In this document: positions 1 to 7,932 of the stretch, in pieces | Layout: every line of letters begins with the position of its first letter | Position numbering within the stretch: the stretch's first letter is position 1 | Assembly: GCA_027013575.1 (NCBI GenBank) | Contig: JALWGN010000053.1 | Coordinates: 1 to 34,823 of the forward strand | Length of the DNA: 34,823 nt | Origin: Desulfurobacteriaceae bacterium | GTDB taxonomy: Bacteria; Aquificota; Aquificia; Desulfurobacteriales; Desulfurobacteriaceae | Reading direction: 5' to 3' | The notes under the pieces: generated by a model | The model's database searches: none | What the model was told of the DNA's origin: nothing | The model's input: the letters and a program-made list of their open reading frames with translations, nothing else | Made by a program: the position numbers and the translations under genes

Positions 1-1038
1 GAACTCGTAGGTGTCTGGGTGGTTTCCAAGTCCCATTCCAACTACAACTGCAGAGAACTTCCCGTTTCTGATCGTCTCTAGTACGGCGTCAAGCTCTTCT
101 ATTCCGAAGTATCCCCTCCCTTCATCTTTTACGGGGATTGACATTACTTCTGTAAGCTTTGTTTCAAATATCTGGTTGAGAGATTCTGGAACTATGACTG
201 TTGAAAGTCCTCCTCCGGTTCTTAAGACGGCCTCTGCCGCCATACAGGGAGCTCCCGTTTTACCGGTTGAACCTCCTATAACTGCAACGTGGCCGAAGGT
301 GTACTTGTGATCCATTATCTCCCTTGGGGGAAGTGTGAAGAGAACCTCGTCGGCAGTTAGAAGGTACCTTTCGGGGCCTATCAGGAACGGAACGTCTTCC
401 GGAATTGAGATGTCTGTTACGAAAACCCTTCCGCAGCTTTCACAGGCAGGAGGAAAGACGTGGGCAATTTTTGGAAACGCAAACGTTACCGTAAAGTCGG
501 CAACTATGTGTTTTCCTATCTCTTTACCGGTATCTGCAGAGAGACCTGAGGGGATGTCAACTGAAACTACGGTTCTGTTTGACCTGTTGATAAGGTCAAC
601 CACATCGGCGTAGAACCCTTCTAACGGCTTTGATAGGCCTGTTCCAAAGAGGGCATCAACTACTATTTCGCTCTCTTTCAGGAGTTCGTAGAGCTCTATG
701 AGCCTCTCTTCTCTGTCTATTACGTGAACGGGGACTGGCAGTTTGGAGATTATCTCATAGTTCTTCTTTGCGTCTCCTTTCAGGGATTCCGGCTGTGCCG
801 TTAGAACGACTTCAACCTCGTAGCCGAGGTTGTAAAGGTGCCTTGCAGCTGCGAGGCCGTCTCCTCCGTTGTTTCCCTTTCCGCAGACGACTAGAGCGGA
901 GCTCCCCTTTACGTACCTGTATATTACCTCGGCAACACCCCTTGAGGCGTTTTCCATAAGAACAACTCCAGGGATACCTACGGTCTCTATCGTCTCCCTG
1001 TCTATCTGTGCCATCTCGTGAGCTTTTAGAAGTTTCAT
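1..1038 (-). CDS. nnr: Bifunctional NAD(P)H-hydrate repair enzyme Nnr (N-terminal part, runs off the window)
   Basis: The reverse strand reads from an ATG at 1038 behind a GGAGGGAG ribosome site, and the frame stays open to the window edge (346 codons seen). The product begins MKLLKAHEMAQIDRETIE and contains CGKGNNGGDGLAAARHL, the typical glycine-rich motif of the NAD(P)HX epimerase (YjeF_N) domain. Further on come VSVDIPSGLSADTG and a second segment, GHVAVIGGSTGKTGAP, that opens the C-terminal ADP/ATP-dependent NAD(P)HX dehydratase domain (ribokinase-like). The family repairs hydrated NADH and NADPH, which form spontaneously and faster with heat, so it suits a thermophile. It is the last gene of a minus-strand group with def and a TIM-barrel gene. 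The C-terminal dehydratase catalytic motif lies outside the window. Confidence 0.92.
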   Translation of the reverse strand, partial: MKLLKAHEMAQIDRETIETVGIPGVVLMENASRGVAEVIYRYVKGSSALVVCGKGNNGGDGLAAARHLYNLGYEVEVVLTAQPESLKGDAKKNYEIISKLPVPVHVIDREERLIELYELLKESEIVVDALFGTGLSKPLEGFYADVVDLINRSNRTVVSVDIPSGLSADTGKEIGKHIVADFTVTFAFPKIAHVFPPACESCGRVFVTDISIPEDVPFLIGPERYLLTADEVLFTLPPREIMDHKYTFGHVAVIGGSTGKTGAPCMAAEAVLRTGGGLSTVIVPESLNQIFETKLTEVMSIPVKDEGRGYFGIEELDAVLETIRNGKFSAVVVGMGLGNHPDTYEF

Positions 1039-1058
1039 CTCTCCCTCCTCTCTAAGGT

Positions 1059-1592
1059 TTATCTCTTTCTGGCAAGTTCCCTTTCGTACTTCCTCTTGAG
1101 CTTTCTGTACTTCTCAAGGGCGAGTCTCTTCTGAATGGGGGAGAGTCTGTCTATAAATACGATACCGTTGAGGTGGTCTATTTCGTGCTGGAGGGCTCTT
1201 GCAAGCAATCCTTCAGCCTCAAGTTCAAACTCTTCCCCTTCAACATTCTGTGCCTTTACCTTTACGTAGGCAGCTCTCTTCACCTTCCTGTAGAGTCCCG
1301 GCAGAGAGAGGCAGCCTTCCTCTTTTACAACCTCCCCTTCCTGAGAGATTATCTCGGGGTTTATCAGGACGAGCTGTTCCTTTCCCTGCTTCTCTGTTCT
1401 TGAGTGGAGGTCTATCACGAGAACTCTCTTTAAAACTCCTATCTGGTTGGCGGCAAGCCCTACGCCACCTTTTCTGTACATCGTTTCAAACAGGTCGTTT
1501 ACGAGGTCTCTTACTTCCTGGTTAAACTCCCTGACCTCTTCGGCTCTCTCCTTTAACACTTCAGCCGGGTAGATTACTATCTCTCTCTCCAT
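1059..1592 (-). CDS. def: Peptide deformylase
   Basis: This 177-residue protein has all three deformylase motifs in order: GVGLAANQ (residues 43-50), EGCLS (92-96) and HEIDH (136-140). The Cys and two His bind the catalytic metal and the Glu is the general base. It removes the formyl group from the initiator methionine of new proteins. Length is normal, with a basic C-terminal tail that is common in the family. The start ATG overlaps the end of the upstream TIM-barrel gene by 16 bases, and nnr starts 20 bases after its stop, so the three genes are probably one transcript. Confidence 0.96.
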   Translation of the reverse strand: MEREIVIYPAEVLKERAEEVREFNQEVRDLVNDLFETMYRKGGVGLAANQIGVLKRVLVIDLHSRTEKQGKEQLVLINPEIISQEGEVVKEEGCLSLPGLYRKVKRAAYVKVKAQNVEGEEFELEAEGLLARALQHEIDHLNGIVFIDRLSPIQKRLALEKYRKLKRKYERELARKR

Positions 1593-2344
1593 TCAGTATT
1601 CCTCCTAATGTAGTCAAGGCTCTTTATAACGGCGTCGTAGCTTTTGTTTTCCAGGTTTAAAATATACTCCTGTTTGAGTTTTTCCATCTTGGGAAAGAGC
1701 TTCTCAAAGTTTACCCTTCCCTCTCCGATTGGAAGGTGGCTGTCTTCCCTTCCGGCGTTGTCGTGGATGTGGAACTCGTAGATTCTCTCTCCTAAAGAGT
1801 CAAACCAGTCTGAAACGGGAACTTCTGAGAAGAGGTTCATGTGGCCTACGTCTAAGCAGACTCCGACGTTTTCAGGAAGGTTTTCTATAAAGTTCTTCAG
1901 GTTTTCCGGGTTTCTGTCAAAGACGTTCTCAAGGGCAATTTTCCCGTTCCAGATTGAGGAGACTTCACTGAAGGTTTCAAGTGCTCTCTCAAACCAGCTT
2001 CTGTAGAAGGGGTCAACCTTCTGGGGGTGGTAGCCTGTGTGAAAGACTATCACCTCTGCAGAGAGGACTTTTGCAGCCGCCACCGTCTCAAAAAACCGGT
2101 CTCTGGTGGCTTTAAGGACGTAGGGGTCTAGAGCTCCCGGGTTAAGGTCTATGAAGGGGGCGTGGACGGTTACGGGAGCTCCCCCGGCGAGTTCTCTCAG
2201 TTTTCCGAACTCTTTAAGTGTAAGTGAGTCTAAAACCTGTGCCGTCAGCTGGAGCTCCACCCCCAGGCCGGCCTCTGCGAACCTCTTTATGAGATGCGGG
2301 TTTTCCAGTATCTCTCTTCCTGGAACGTGGGCAACCAGTTTCAT
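1577..2344 (-). CDS. Sugar-phosphate isomerase/epimerase-like TIM-barrel protein
   Basis: The 255-residue protein looks like the xylose-isomerase-like/AP-endonuclease-2 TIM barrel family. Visible pieces are VTVHAPFIDLNPG, EVIVFHTGYHP, IALENVF, VGVCLDVGHMNLF and IYEFHIHDN, where His, Glu and Asp residues at strand ends usually bind a divalent metal. The barrel is complete and no extra domain is seen. The substrate cannot be told: members include sugar isomerases, inosose dehydratases and endonuclease IV, and the protein is shorter than typical endonuclease IV. It is the first gene of the minus-strand group with def and nnr and is divergent from the outer-membrane barrel gene. Confidence 0.75.
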   Translation of the reverse strand: MKLVAHVPGREILENPHLIKRFAEAGLGVELQLTAQVLDSLTLKEFGKLRELAGGAPVTVHAPFIDLNPGALDPYVLKATRDRFFETVAAAKVLSAEVIVFHTGYHPQKVDPFYRSWFERALETFSEVSSIWNGKIALENVFDRNPENLKNFIENLPENVGVCLDVGHMNLFSEVPVSDWFDSLGERIYEFHIHDNAGREDSHLPIGEGRVNFEKLFPKMEKLKQEYILNLENKSYDAVIKSLDYIRRNTEWRER

Positions 2345-2402
2345 ACCACCACCTTTATCGTAAAATCTGAATAATGTAAGCTTAAGGTATTTTGGAGGAA
2401 CC

Positions 2403-4433
2403 TTGAAATCAACTGTTGCAGCTCTTCTGCTTCTCCTTCTTTTCCCTTCTGCCTCTAAGGCGTTTAAACTGTCGGGTGAAACGGGATTTTACAGGGTAAA
2501 CCTCAAAGGAGACTATACCAGAGAGTTAGGCCTTGAGAAGTGGAGGGGCAGGAAGTCTGGCTACTACTACCGGCTGGAGCTGAGCAACCGGTTCTCTATA
2601 ACCGGGGGTACCTCTTTTAAGGTATCTGTAATAACTGGAACTACGAAAGTTCCTTCTGTAAACGCCTTCACGTCAAACGGGGATTCTCTGTTCTACGGAG
2701 GGGTTAAAACCTTTGACGTTAAAGAGCTCTACTTCAGGAAGAGGGGGTTCCTCTTTAAAAAGCTTACTCTAACGGCAGGAAAGCAGCTCTTTACAGTTCC
2801 TGCTCTCTTTAGAGACTACCTGTGGGGAGGAAGTTTTAGGTACTCAGACGGAAACTTAAGCCTCTTCTGGAACCAGATAGCCAGCTACGAGGGGCGTTAC
2901 CTGCTTATGAACGGCAACGGTGAAGATGACGTTGACATAGCAGTTTTTGGAGCTGACTGGAGGAACTTTACCTTCGGTGCCTACAGGATTATGGATGCCA
3001 GAGGGAACAGGCCGGCAGTTTTTAGAAACGGCGTTTTCTTCAGGTACAGAAGTGGGAACTTAACCGTTTCTGGGGTTTCACAGAACGGCCGTTTAGGAGG
3101 TTGGGGGGAGTTCCACTTCAACAGTTTCACTTTAACCGGAGGTTACTGGCAGAAAGGGATAACCTCTTACGGTTACAGGGAAGAGGTAAGGAACGAGGGG
3201 CTTATCTTTCGGCCTACTATAGACGGTATGAAGTTCGGCAAGCTCTCTTACTCCTTTGCTTTAAACGGCGTTCCTGTCTCTTTGTACGCTGCAAGGTTTG
3301 AGACTTCAGGTGGAAGGCTTATAGGCAACGAGGTAGGGGGAGAGGTTGACTACCCATTTTGGAGAGGCGTTCTCTTCTTGAAAGGTGCGGCCGGAAGCGG
3401 AGGAGCTTACGGGGTGTTTGGGGGCTACAGGTGGGGATTCAGGCTTCCTGCGGTTTACAGAGGGGAGAAGGTTAAGGTTAAAAACTACTTTGACATATGG
3501 GGAGAGTATGCCAACTTTCCTCAGAGGTTCTACCCGACTCAGCTTGAGTATGAGGGGTGGGCTACCTACAAGCACGTGGGCTTCTGGCACTCAACCTACA
3601 GGATGAGAGCTTATACAGGTAGCTTCTCTTTTCAGGTTGCAACGGGGAAGAATACGAAGTTTGACTACATCGTTTGGGGAAATACTGCCGATAACTTCCT
3701 CTACCAGAGAAACCACGGAAAGCTGTGGCACCTTGAGGAGCTCTACACCGGTGGCAGGAACTACAGGTTTGGACTGCAGCCTGTTTCTGTAAAACCGCTC
3801 TTCAGCGATTACCTTCCGGGTTTGTCTTACCGCCTAAAGGGTTTAAAGTTTTCTGCCTTCTACCATAGCTTTAACGGAGGAAGGGGAAGCAGTGATTACG
3901 GCCTGGGGATTGTCTCGTACAAAGGTCTTTCCCTTGGAGCTCTTTCAAACGGGAGATCCACCCAATCCCTTTTAGCCTTCTACAGAGAGTTCAGAAACTT
4001 CAGGGTTGGCGGAATCAGGGAGTGGGGACACGGACACAGAGGCGACTGGGGCGCCGTTTTCGGCGTTAAGGGGAGAGTTTTTGAGACGGAGCTCTCTGCC
4101 GACTACAGGGTTTTCTCCGGCGGTCTTTCAACTTTCAACCTCAGGGAGTTCTACAGGAACGCTGGCCTTGCTCTCAGGCCGGGAGAAAGGGGAGTAAGGT
4201 ACTTTAAGGCAACGGCCGATACGCCTCTGAACTTCTGGAACTTCCCGAAGTTCTCAACGAAACTTCGTTTCATCTACGACAGGCTCTACAGGTTCTCGGG
4301 AAGTTACGTGGCTCAGGAGTTCGGCATAGGCCTCTCCCTTAAGCCCGGGAAGATGTGTAACTTGGAACTTTTACTGGGTTTTGGGAGCTCCAACCTGAGC
4401 TATACAGGTGTGAAATTCTTACTCAACTGGTAA
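2403..4433 (+). CDS. Large outer-membrane beta-barrel protein (porin-like)
   Basis: The start is TTG, five bases after a GGAGG site at 2394-2398. The first 20 residues form a signal peptide (MKSTVAALLLLLLFPSASKA). The rest of the 676-residue chain is rich in Gly, Tyr, Phe, Trp and Arg in alternating, beta-strand-like stretches, with no cytoplasmic domain and no plug domain recognised. It ends in an aromatic residue (KFLLNW), the usual signature of BAM-inserted outer-membrane proteins. It resembles large porins of the alginate-export/OprD kind in style, but I recognise no specific family. It stands alone between a divergent gene and hisI. The substrate is unknown. Confidence 0.7.
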   Translation: MKSTVAALLLLLLFPSASKAFKLSGETGFYRVNLKGDYTRELGLEKWRGRKSGYYYRLELSNRFSITGGTSFKVSVITGTTKVPSVNAFTSNGDSLFYGGVKTFDVKELYFRKRGFLFKKLTLTAGKQLFTVPALFRDYLWGGSFRYSDGNLSLFWNQIASYEGRYLLMNGNGEDDVDIAVFGADWRNFTFGAYRIMDARGNRPAVFRNGVFFRYRSGNLTVSGVSQNGRLGGWGEFHFNSFTLTGGYWQKGITSYGYREEVRNEGLIFRPTIDGMKFGKLSYSFALNGVPVSLYAARFETSGGRLIGNEVGGEVDYPFWRGVLFLKGAAGSGGAYGVFGGYRWGFRLPAVYRGEKVKVKNYFDIWGEYANFPQRFYPTQLEYEGWATYKHVGFWHSTYRMRAYTGSFSFQVATGKNTKFDYIVWGNTADNFLYQRNHGKLWHLEELYTGGRNYRFGLQPVSVKPLFSDYLPGLSYRLKGLKFSAFYHSFNGGRGSSDYGLGIVSYKGLSLGALSNGRSTQSLLAFYREFRNFRVGGIREWGHGHRGDWGAVFGVKGRVFETELSADYRVFSGGLSTFNLREFYRNAGLALRPGERGVRYFKATADTPLNFWNFPKFSTKLRFIYDRLYRFSGSYVAQEFGIGLSLKPGKMCNLELLLGFGSSNLSYTGVKFLLNW

Positions 4434-4466
4434 AATAGCTACCTAAATTCTGACTGGAGATCAGGC

Positions 4467-4808
4467 TTGAAGGTTAACAGGGAGCTCCTTGAGAAGGTGG
4501 ACTTTGAGAAGGGGAACGGTTTAGTCCCTGTGGTCGTTCAGGACGCCTCTTCAAAGGCCGTACTTATGTTAGCCTACGCGAGCAGGGAGGCCGTTGAGAA
4601 GACTCTTGAGACCGGATACGCTCACTACTACTCCCGCTCAAGGGGAAAACTCTGGAAGAAGGGGGAAACCTCCGGGAACGTTCAAAAAGTAAAAGAGGTT
4701 CTCCTTGACTGCGACGGAGACACCCTCCTCTACCTGGTGGAGCAGAAAGGGGTTGCCTGCCATACAGGTGAGTACAGCTGCTTTTTCAGGAAGCTTGCGG
4801 AGGAGTGA
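4467..4808 (+). CDS. hisI: Phosphoribosyl-AMP cyclohydrolase
   Basis: The 113-residue protein carries the HisI signatures: [17 protein letters not shown] near the N-terminus, [19 protein letters not shown] in the middle, and the metal-site sequence DCDGD followed by [12 protein letters not shown]. The Asp residues bind Mg and the Cys residues bind Zn. It opens the ring of PR-AMP in the third step of histidine synthesis. The start is TTG with GGAG 8 to 10 bases upstream. The stop overlaps the ATG of hisE (TGATG), so translation of the two steps is coupled, whereas in Escherichia coli they are fused in one protein. Confidence 0.95.
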   Translation: MKVNRELLEKVDFEKGNGLVPVVVQDASSKAVLMLAYASREAVEKTLETGYAHYYSRSRGKLWKKGETSGNVQKVKEVLLDCDGDTLLYLVEQKGVACHTGEYSCFFRKLAEE

Positions 4809-5095
4809 TGGAGATAGGAGAGGTTCTAAAAGAGCTCTACAGGGTTATTGAGAAGAGAAAGGAGGAACTTCCCGAAGGTTCCTATACGGCCTCCCTCTTT
4901 AAGGCCGGAGAGGACAGAATACTTCAGAAGGTTGGCGAAGAGGCGATAGAGACAATTCTGGCACTGAAATCTGGAAGCGAGGAAGAAGCCGTTTACGAAG
5001 TTTCAGACCTTCTATACCACCTTACGGTTGCTCTTGTAAGTAGAGGCATAACTTACGACGAGGTTGCAAAGGAGCTAGAGAGGCGAATGAAGTAG
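4808..5095 (+). CDS. hisE: Phosphoribosyl-ATP pyrophosphatase
   Basis: This 95-residue all-alpha protein has the HisE pattern: SYTASLFKAGEDRILQKVGEEAIET followed by EAVYEVSDLLYHLTVALV. It is a MazG-like fold in which Glu and Asp residues of the helices bind Mg. It hydrolyses PR-ATP to PR-AMP, the step before HisI. An in-frame GTG lies one codon upstream at 4805, but the ATG at 4808 overlapping the hisI stop is the more likely start. The stop TAG shares one base with the GTG start of the PocR-domain gene, so the sensor gene is translationally coupled to histidine genes. Confidence 0.93.
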   Translation: MEIGEVLKELYRVIEKRKEELPEGSYTASLFKAGEDRILQKVGEEAIETILALKSGSEEEAVYEVSDLLYHLTVALVSRGITYDEVAKELERRMK

Positions 5096-5424
5096 TGAAA
5101 GTTGACAGGCTTGATAAGTACCTTACTCCAGAAGAGGTCGGAAGGTTACTTGAGAACTTCGTCTCACACCTTGGGGCTTCCTCAATGGTCTGGGACGAGA
5201 AGGGGGAGCTCCGCTTTATAAACTTTGTTACCCCTTACTGTGAGGTCATCTACTCAAAAGTTCCCCACAGGTGTGAAGAAGATAGAAGGATTCGGTTTGA
5301 GAAGGCAAAGAAAAGAAGAAAGCCCTTTCTCCACACCTGCTTTGCCGGAAAGCTCAACTTTGTTATTCCCCTTAAGTTCTACTCCGGCAAGGACGAGTTC
5401 TTCATAGGCGTTGCCGGCGGCTGA
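5095..5424 (+). CDS. PocR-type sensory domain, N-terminal part of a UGA-interrupted sensor/diguanylate cyclase
   Basis: From GTG 5095 the frame gives 109 residues ending at a TGA at 5422-5424. The sequence follows the PocR ligand-binding domain: TPYCEVI (Cys49), PHRC (Cys60), HTCFAGKLNFVIPL (Cys82) and FIGVAGG. The TGA falls directly after that Gly-Gly. The same frame continues without gap into QGLDKLSRREVKKIEELAKEIG and then the GGDEF part (5473-6294), so the PocR domain itself straddles the stop. Together the two parts would be a 399-residue protein. Options are selenocysteine at residue 110, a nonsense mutation, a sequencing error, or two coupled proteins. As a separate 109-residue protein it would lack the end of its domain. 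Confidence 0.75.
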   Translation: MKVDRLDKYLTPEEVGRLLENFVSHLGASSMVWDEKGELRFINFVTPYCEVIYSKVPHRCEEDRRIRFEKAKKRRKPFLHTCFAGKLNFVIPLKFYSGKDEFFIGVAGG

Positions 5425-5440
5425 CAGGGTTTAGACAAGC

Positions 5441-5455
5441 TCTCCCGTCGGGAGG
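5441..5455 (+). promoter_or_regulatory. Hairpin after the in-frame UGA (bacterial SECIS-like candidate)
   Basis: CTCCC (5442-5446) pairs with GGGAG (5450-5454) around a GTC loop, and a U-G wobble can be added at the base. The loop GU lies 23-24 bases after the UGA, close to the 20-21 bases of the loop GU in the Escherichia coli fdhF SECIS element. The 3' arm GGGAGGT (5450-5456) would also make a Shine-Dalgarno sequence, seven bases before an ATT codon at 5464 and further from the TTG at 5473. It may therefore be a recoding element or a reinitiation site. Confidence 0.45.
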
Positions 5456-5472
5456 TAAAGAAAATTGAAGAG

Positions 5473-6294
5473 TTGGCGAAAGAGATAGGGATACCTCCTG
5501 AAGAACTCCTGAAACTTGCCGAGGAGGACTACCAGTTTGGCTGCCAGAGGCTGGGCTTTCCCATTCCGAAAGTTGGAAGGAAGAGCTCCCTTCTCTTTCA
5601 GTCTGAAATGTTCCAGAGAGCCTTTAAAAGACGTTTAAAGTTACCGCGAAGTTACCCAAAGGAACTCCTTCACATCATGAATAGAGTAGAAGAGCTTGTG
5701 GGCTGGAACTTCGTAAAAAGGCTCCCAACAGACGGAGATCACCTCTCCCGTCCTGTTCTGGAGGCTCTAAACGACCTTGTAGATTCGCTGGAATTCCTCG
5801 TTAAGAGGATCCTTCCACGGAGAATTAGTTACTACGCCTTTAGAGATCCTCTAACAGAGGTTTTTAACCGCCACTTCCTTCAGGAGCAGCTCCACTTTTT
5901 TACGATGAACAGGAAGAACTTCCCCGTCGGTGTTATCTACCTTGACCTGGACAACCTGAAGAGGGTTAACGACAGGTTCGGCCATAAAGTGGGAGACCTC
6001 TACATCCAGAAGTTTGCATCTATTCTTCGCTCTTCCGTCAGGAAGGGGGATTTGATAATTAGATTAGGAGGAGATGAGTTCCTCATTGTTGTTCCAAAGG
6101 CGGGAGAGAGACAGCTTGAGGAGATAGTTGAGAGAATAAGGCTCAATACAGAGCTGGTTAACAGGGAGAGGGAGCTCCCCGTTCCCATCTCCTTCTCGGC
6201 AGGCTGGAGCCTGTGGGCTTCCCCCGACGAGCCCTTTGAGGAAGCCCTTGAAAGGGCAGACAAGATGATGTACCTGAACAAATTCTCCCGCTAA
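5473..6294 (+). CDS. Diguanylate cyclase (GGDEF) part of the UGA-interrupted sensor protein
   Basis: The 273-residue open frame begins with the tail of the PocR domain and a linker helix, then a GGDEF domain: DPLTEVFNRHFL, GVIYLDLDNLKRVNDRFGH and RLGGDEF. The active-site motif is intact. An RxxD inhibitory site (RKGD) stands five residues before it, so product feedback by c-di-GMP is likely. The enzyme would make c-di-GMP from two GTP. The TTG at 5473 is the first common start codon in frame, but the coding sequence extends back in the same frame to the UGA at 5422, so this is probably not an independent gene start. Both halves are undamaged. Its stop overlaps the convergent HIT gene by four bases. 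Confidence 0.85.
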   Translation: MAKEIGIPPEELLKLAEEDYQFGCQRLGFPIPKVGRKSSLLFQSEMFQRAFKRRLKLPRSYPKELLHIMNRVEELVGWNFVKRLPTDGDHLSRPVLEALNDLVDSLEFLVKRILPRRISYYAFRDPLTEVFNRHFLQEQLHFFTMNRKNFPVGVIYLDLDNLKRVNDRFGHKVGDLYIQKFASILRSSVRKGDLIIRLGGDEFLIVVPKAGERQLEEIVERIRLNTELVNRERELPVPISFSAGWSLWASPDEPFEEALERADKMMYLNKFSR

Positions 6295-6632
6295 CGGCAG
6301 ACCATGGGGCCCAGCGGAGCTCCTCCTAAAAGGTGGAAGTGGAGGTGGTAGATCTCCTGACCTCCGTCTCTGTTACAGTTAACCAGAACTCTGTAACCGC
6401 TCTCTGCTATTCCCATCTCCTTGGCAATCTCCTTTATAACCATGAAGATGTGGCCTATTAACTCCTTGTGCTTTTCCTCCAGGTCGTTTACCGTAGGGAT
6501 GTGCTCTTTGGGAATTACAAGTATGTGGACCGGTGCCTGGGGGTTTATGTCGTGGAAGGCCATAACTTTGTCGTCCTCGTAAACGACCTTAGCGGGAATC
6601 TCTCCGTTAACTATCTTGCAGAAGACGCACAT
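6291..6632 (-). CDS. HIT-family nucleotide hydrolase (HinT-like)
   Basis: The 113-residue protein starts CVFCKIVNGEIPAKVVYED and contains the histidine triad YHLHFHLLGG with His96, His98 and His100, the catalytic residue being in the middle of the triad. This is the HINT branch, which hydrolyses purine nucleoside phosphoramidates. An ATG at 6632 follows AAAGGAGGAGAGAG. The gene overlaps the end of the upstream transpeptidase gene by 22 bases and is convergent with the diguanylate cyclase, sharing four bases of 3' end. Confidence 0.94.
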   Translation of the reverse strand: MCVFCKIVNGEIPAKVVYEDDKVMAFHDINPQAPVHILVIPKEHIPTVNDLEEKHKELIGHIFMVIKEIAKEMGIAESGYRVLVNCNRDGGQEIYHLHFHLLGGAPLGPMVCR

Positions 6633-7873
6633 CTCTCTCCTCCTTTTGCATAGCTTTCCTGAAGTTTAACAAAGTCGGCAGCTGCAACCGCCGCTATCTC
6701 GTAACCGGAGATGTAGTAGAGCCAGTTGTTAACGGCAACGGAAGAGATAGCCAGTGTTCTACTTCTGTACTTCATAAACCCTGTAAACCACTCACACCTG
6801 CCTTCCGGGTAGCTCCTCTCCGTAAGGGTTCCCGTCTTTCCACCGATCACTAAGTTCCTGTACCTGCTGAGCATTCTAAAGTACTTTCTGTGTGAAATGG
6901 TTCCTATTTTTACAGTTAAAACCATCATCTTCTCAATCTCTTTTGCAGTTTCAGGCTTTATAACCCTTTCAATTGGAACAGTTTTAAAGGAGTACTCCCT
7001 GCCGGTTTTAAGGTCTATTACTTTCTCAACGAGGTATGGTTTAACCATAACTCCGCCGTTTACAACCGTTTGGGCTATCAGCGCCTCGTGGAACGGACTC
7101 GTTACCGTATCTCCAAGTCCTGCCCCCATAAGGGCAAGCTCGTAGTCGTCTAAGGGTTCTCTAACAAGTCCCCAAGGAAAGTTGTAGCCTTTTCTGTTGA
7201 AGCCAAACCTGTAGGCGTACTCAAGAAGCCTCTTCTTTCCGATGAGCCTTGCAAGGTTTCCAAAGAAAGGGTTTGCCGAAGTTGCAAAAGACTGAGAGAA
7301 GACCCTCTCTACCCTGTACCTGCTGTTCAGCCAGACAGAAGGGGAGCAGGAGTCTCCAAGGCCTCCACAGTTGAGCTCTGTTTTTGGGGTTGCAACTCCC
7401 GTGTCAAGGGCTGCTGCAGCCGTTACGATTTTAAAGGTTGAAGCCGTTGGGAAGGAACGCTTAAAGAGGAGGTTGGGGTGTTTAAGGCTTGATACCGCTG
7501 CTACAACGGCTCCCGTTTTCGGGTCTATGGCAACGTAGGCGCCGTACTTAACTTTAAAACGCCTGAACTCCTCCTCTACGGCCTTCTGAAACTTCGGGTT
7601 TACTGTAAATACAATTTTGTAGTCTCCCGTGTTGTAAACGTAGTGGTCTCCCTCAACTTCCGCCTTTTTGAAGAGCTGGTACTGGAGTTTAAAGTCGGCC
7701 TGGAGCTCCTTCACTATAGGCGGCGTTGAAGGGGTAACTTTCTCAACTTTAGCCTCGGCCTCTCCGTTTGTCTCCTTTTTAGATGGCAGAAGGCCGTTTA
7801 CGAGAAATGCTAGAAGGACGAAGAAGAGAGCCGAGGTAAGGGGAACCAGAACTAGCTTTAACTTCTCTTTCAT
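6611..7873 (-). CDS. Penicillin-binding protein transpeptidase domain, membrane anchored
   Basis: The 420-residue protein has one N-terminal membrane segment (about residues 8-29, LVPLTSALFFVLLAFLVNGL), then a linker rich in Glu, Lys, Thr and Pro, then a transpeptidase domain. The three motifs of serine transpeptidases are present: STFK (active-site serine), SAN and KTGT. VAIDPKTGAVVAAVS is the usual entry to the domain. It should crosslink peptidoglycan in the periplasm. It lacks a glycosyltransferase domain and has no clear N-terminal class B dimerisation domain, so it is a short PbpA-like protein. It is divergent from nurA and followed by the overlapping HIT gene. Confidence 0.9.
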   Translation of the reverse strand: MKEKLKLVLVPLTSALFFVLLAFLVNGLLPSKKETNGEAEAKVEKVTPSTPPIVKELQADFKLQYQLFKKAEVEGDHYVYNTGDYKIVFTVNPKFQKAVEEEFRRFKVKYGAYVAIDPKTGAVVAAVSSLKHPNLLFKRSFPTASTFKIVTAAAALDTGVATPKTELNCGGLGDSCSPSVWLNSRYRVERVFSQSFATSANPFFGNLARLIGKKRLLEYAYRFGFNRKGYNFPWGLVREPLDDYELALMGAGLGDTVTSPFHEALIAQTVVNGGVMVKPYLVEKVIDLKTGREYSFKTVPIERVIKPETAKEIEKMMVLTVKIGTISHRKYFRMLSRYRNLVIGGKTGTLTERSYPEGRCEWFTGFMKYRSRTLAISSVAVNNWLYYISGYEIAAVAAADFVKLQESYAKGGERCASSAR

Positions 7874-7875
7874 CC

Positions 7876-7920
7876 TTTAGAACACCTCCCTGCAGCCATA
7901 TAATATATGCACAGCCATAT
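7876..7920 (+). promoter_or_regulatory. Promoter for nurA with tandem direct repeats
   Basis: TTTAGA (7876-7881) and TATAAT (7899-7904) are spaced by 17 bases, giving a sigma70-type promoter towards nurA with the predicted transcript start near 7911. The nine-base word CAGCCATAT occurs at 7893-7901, over the -10 box, and again at 7912-7920, just before the GGAGGT site at 7921. Two copies 19 bases apart on the same strand could be an operator. Confidence 0.5.
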
Positions 7921-7932
7921 GGAGGTTTAGTT

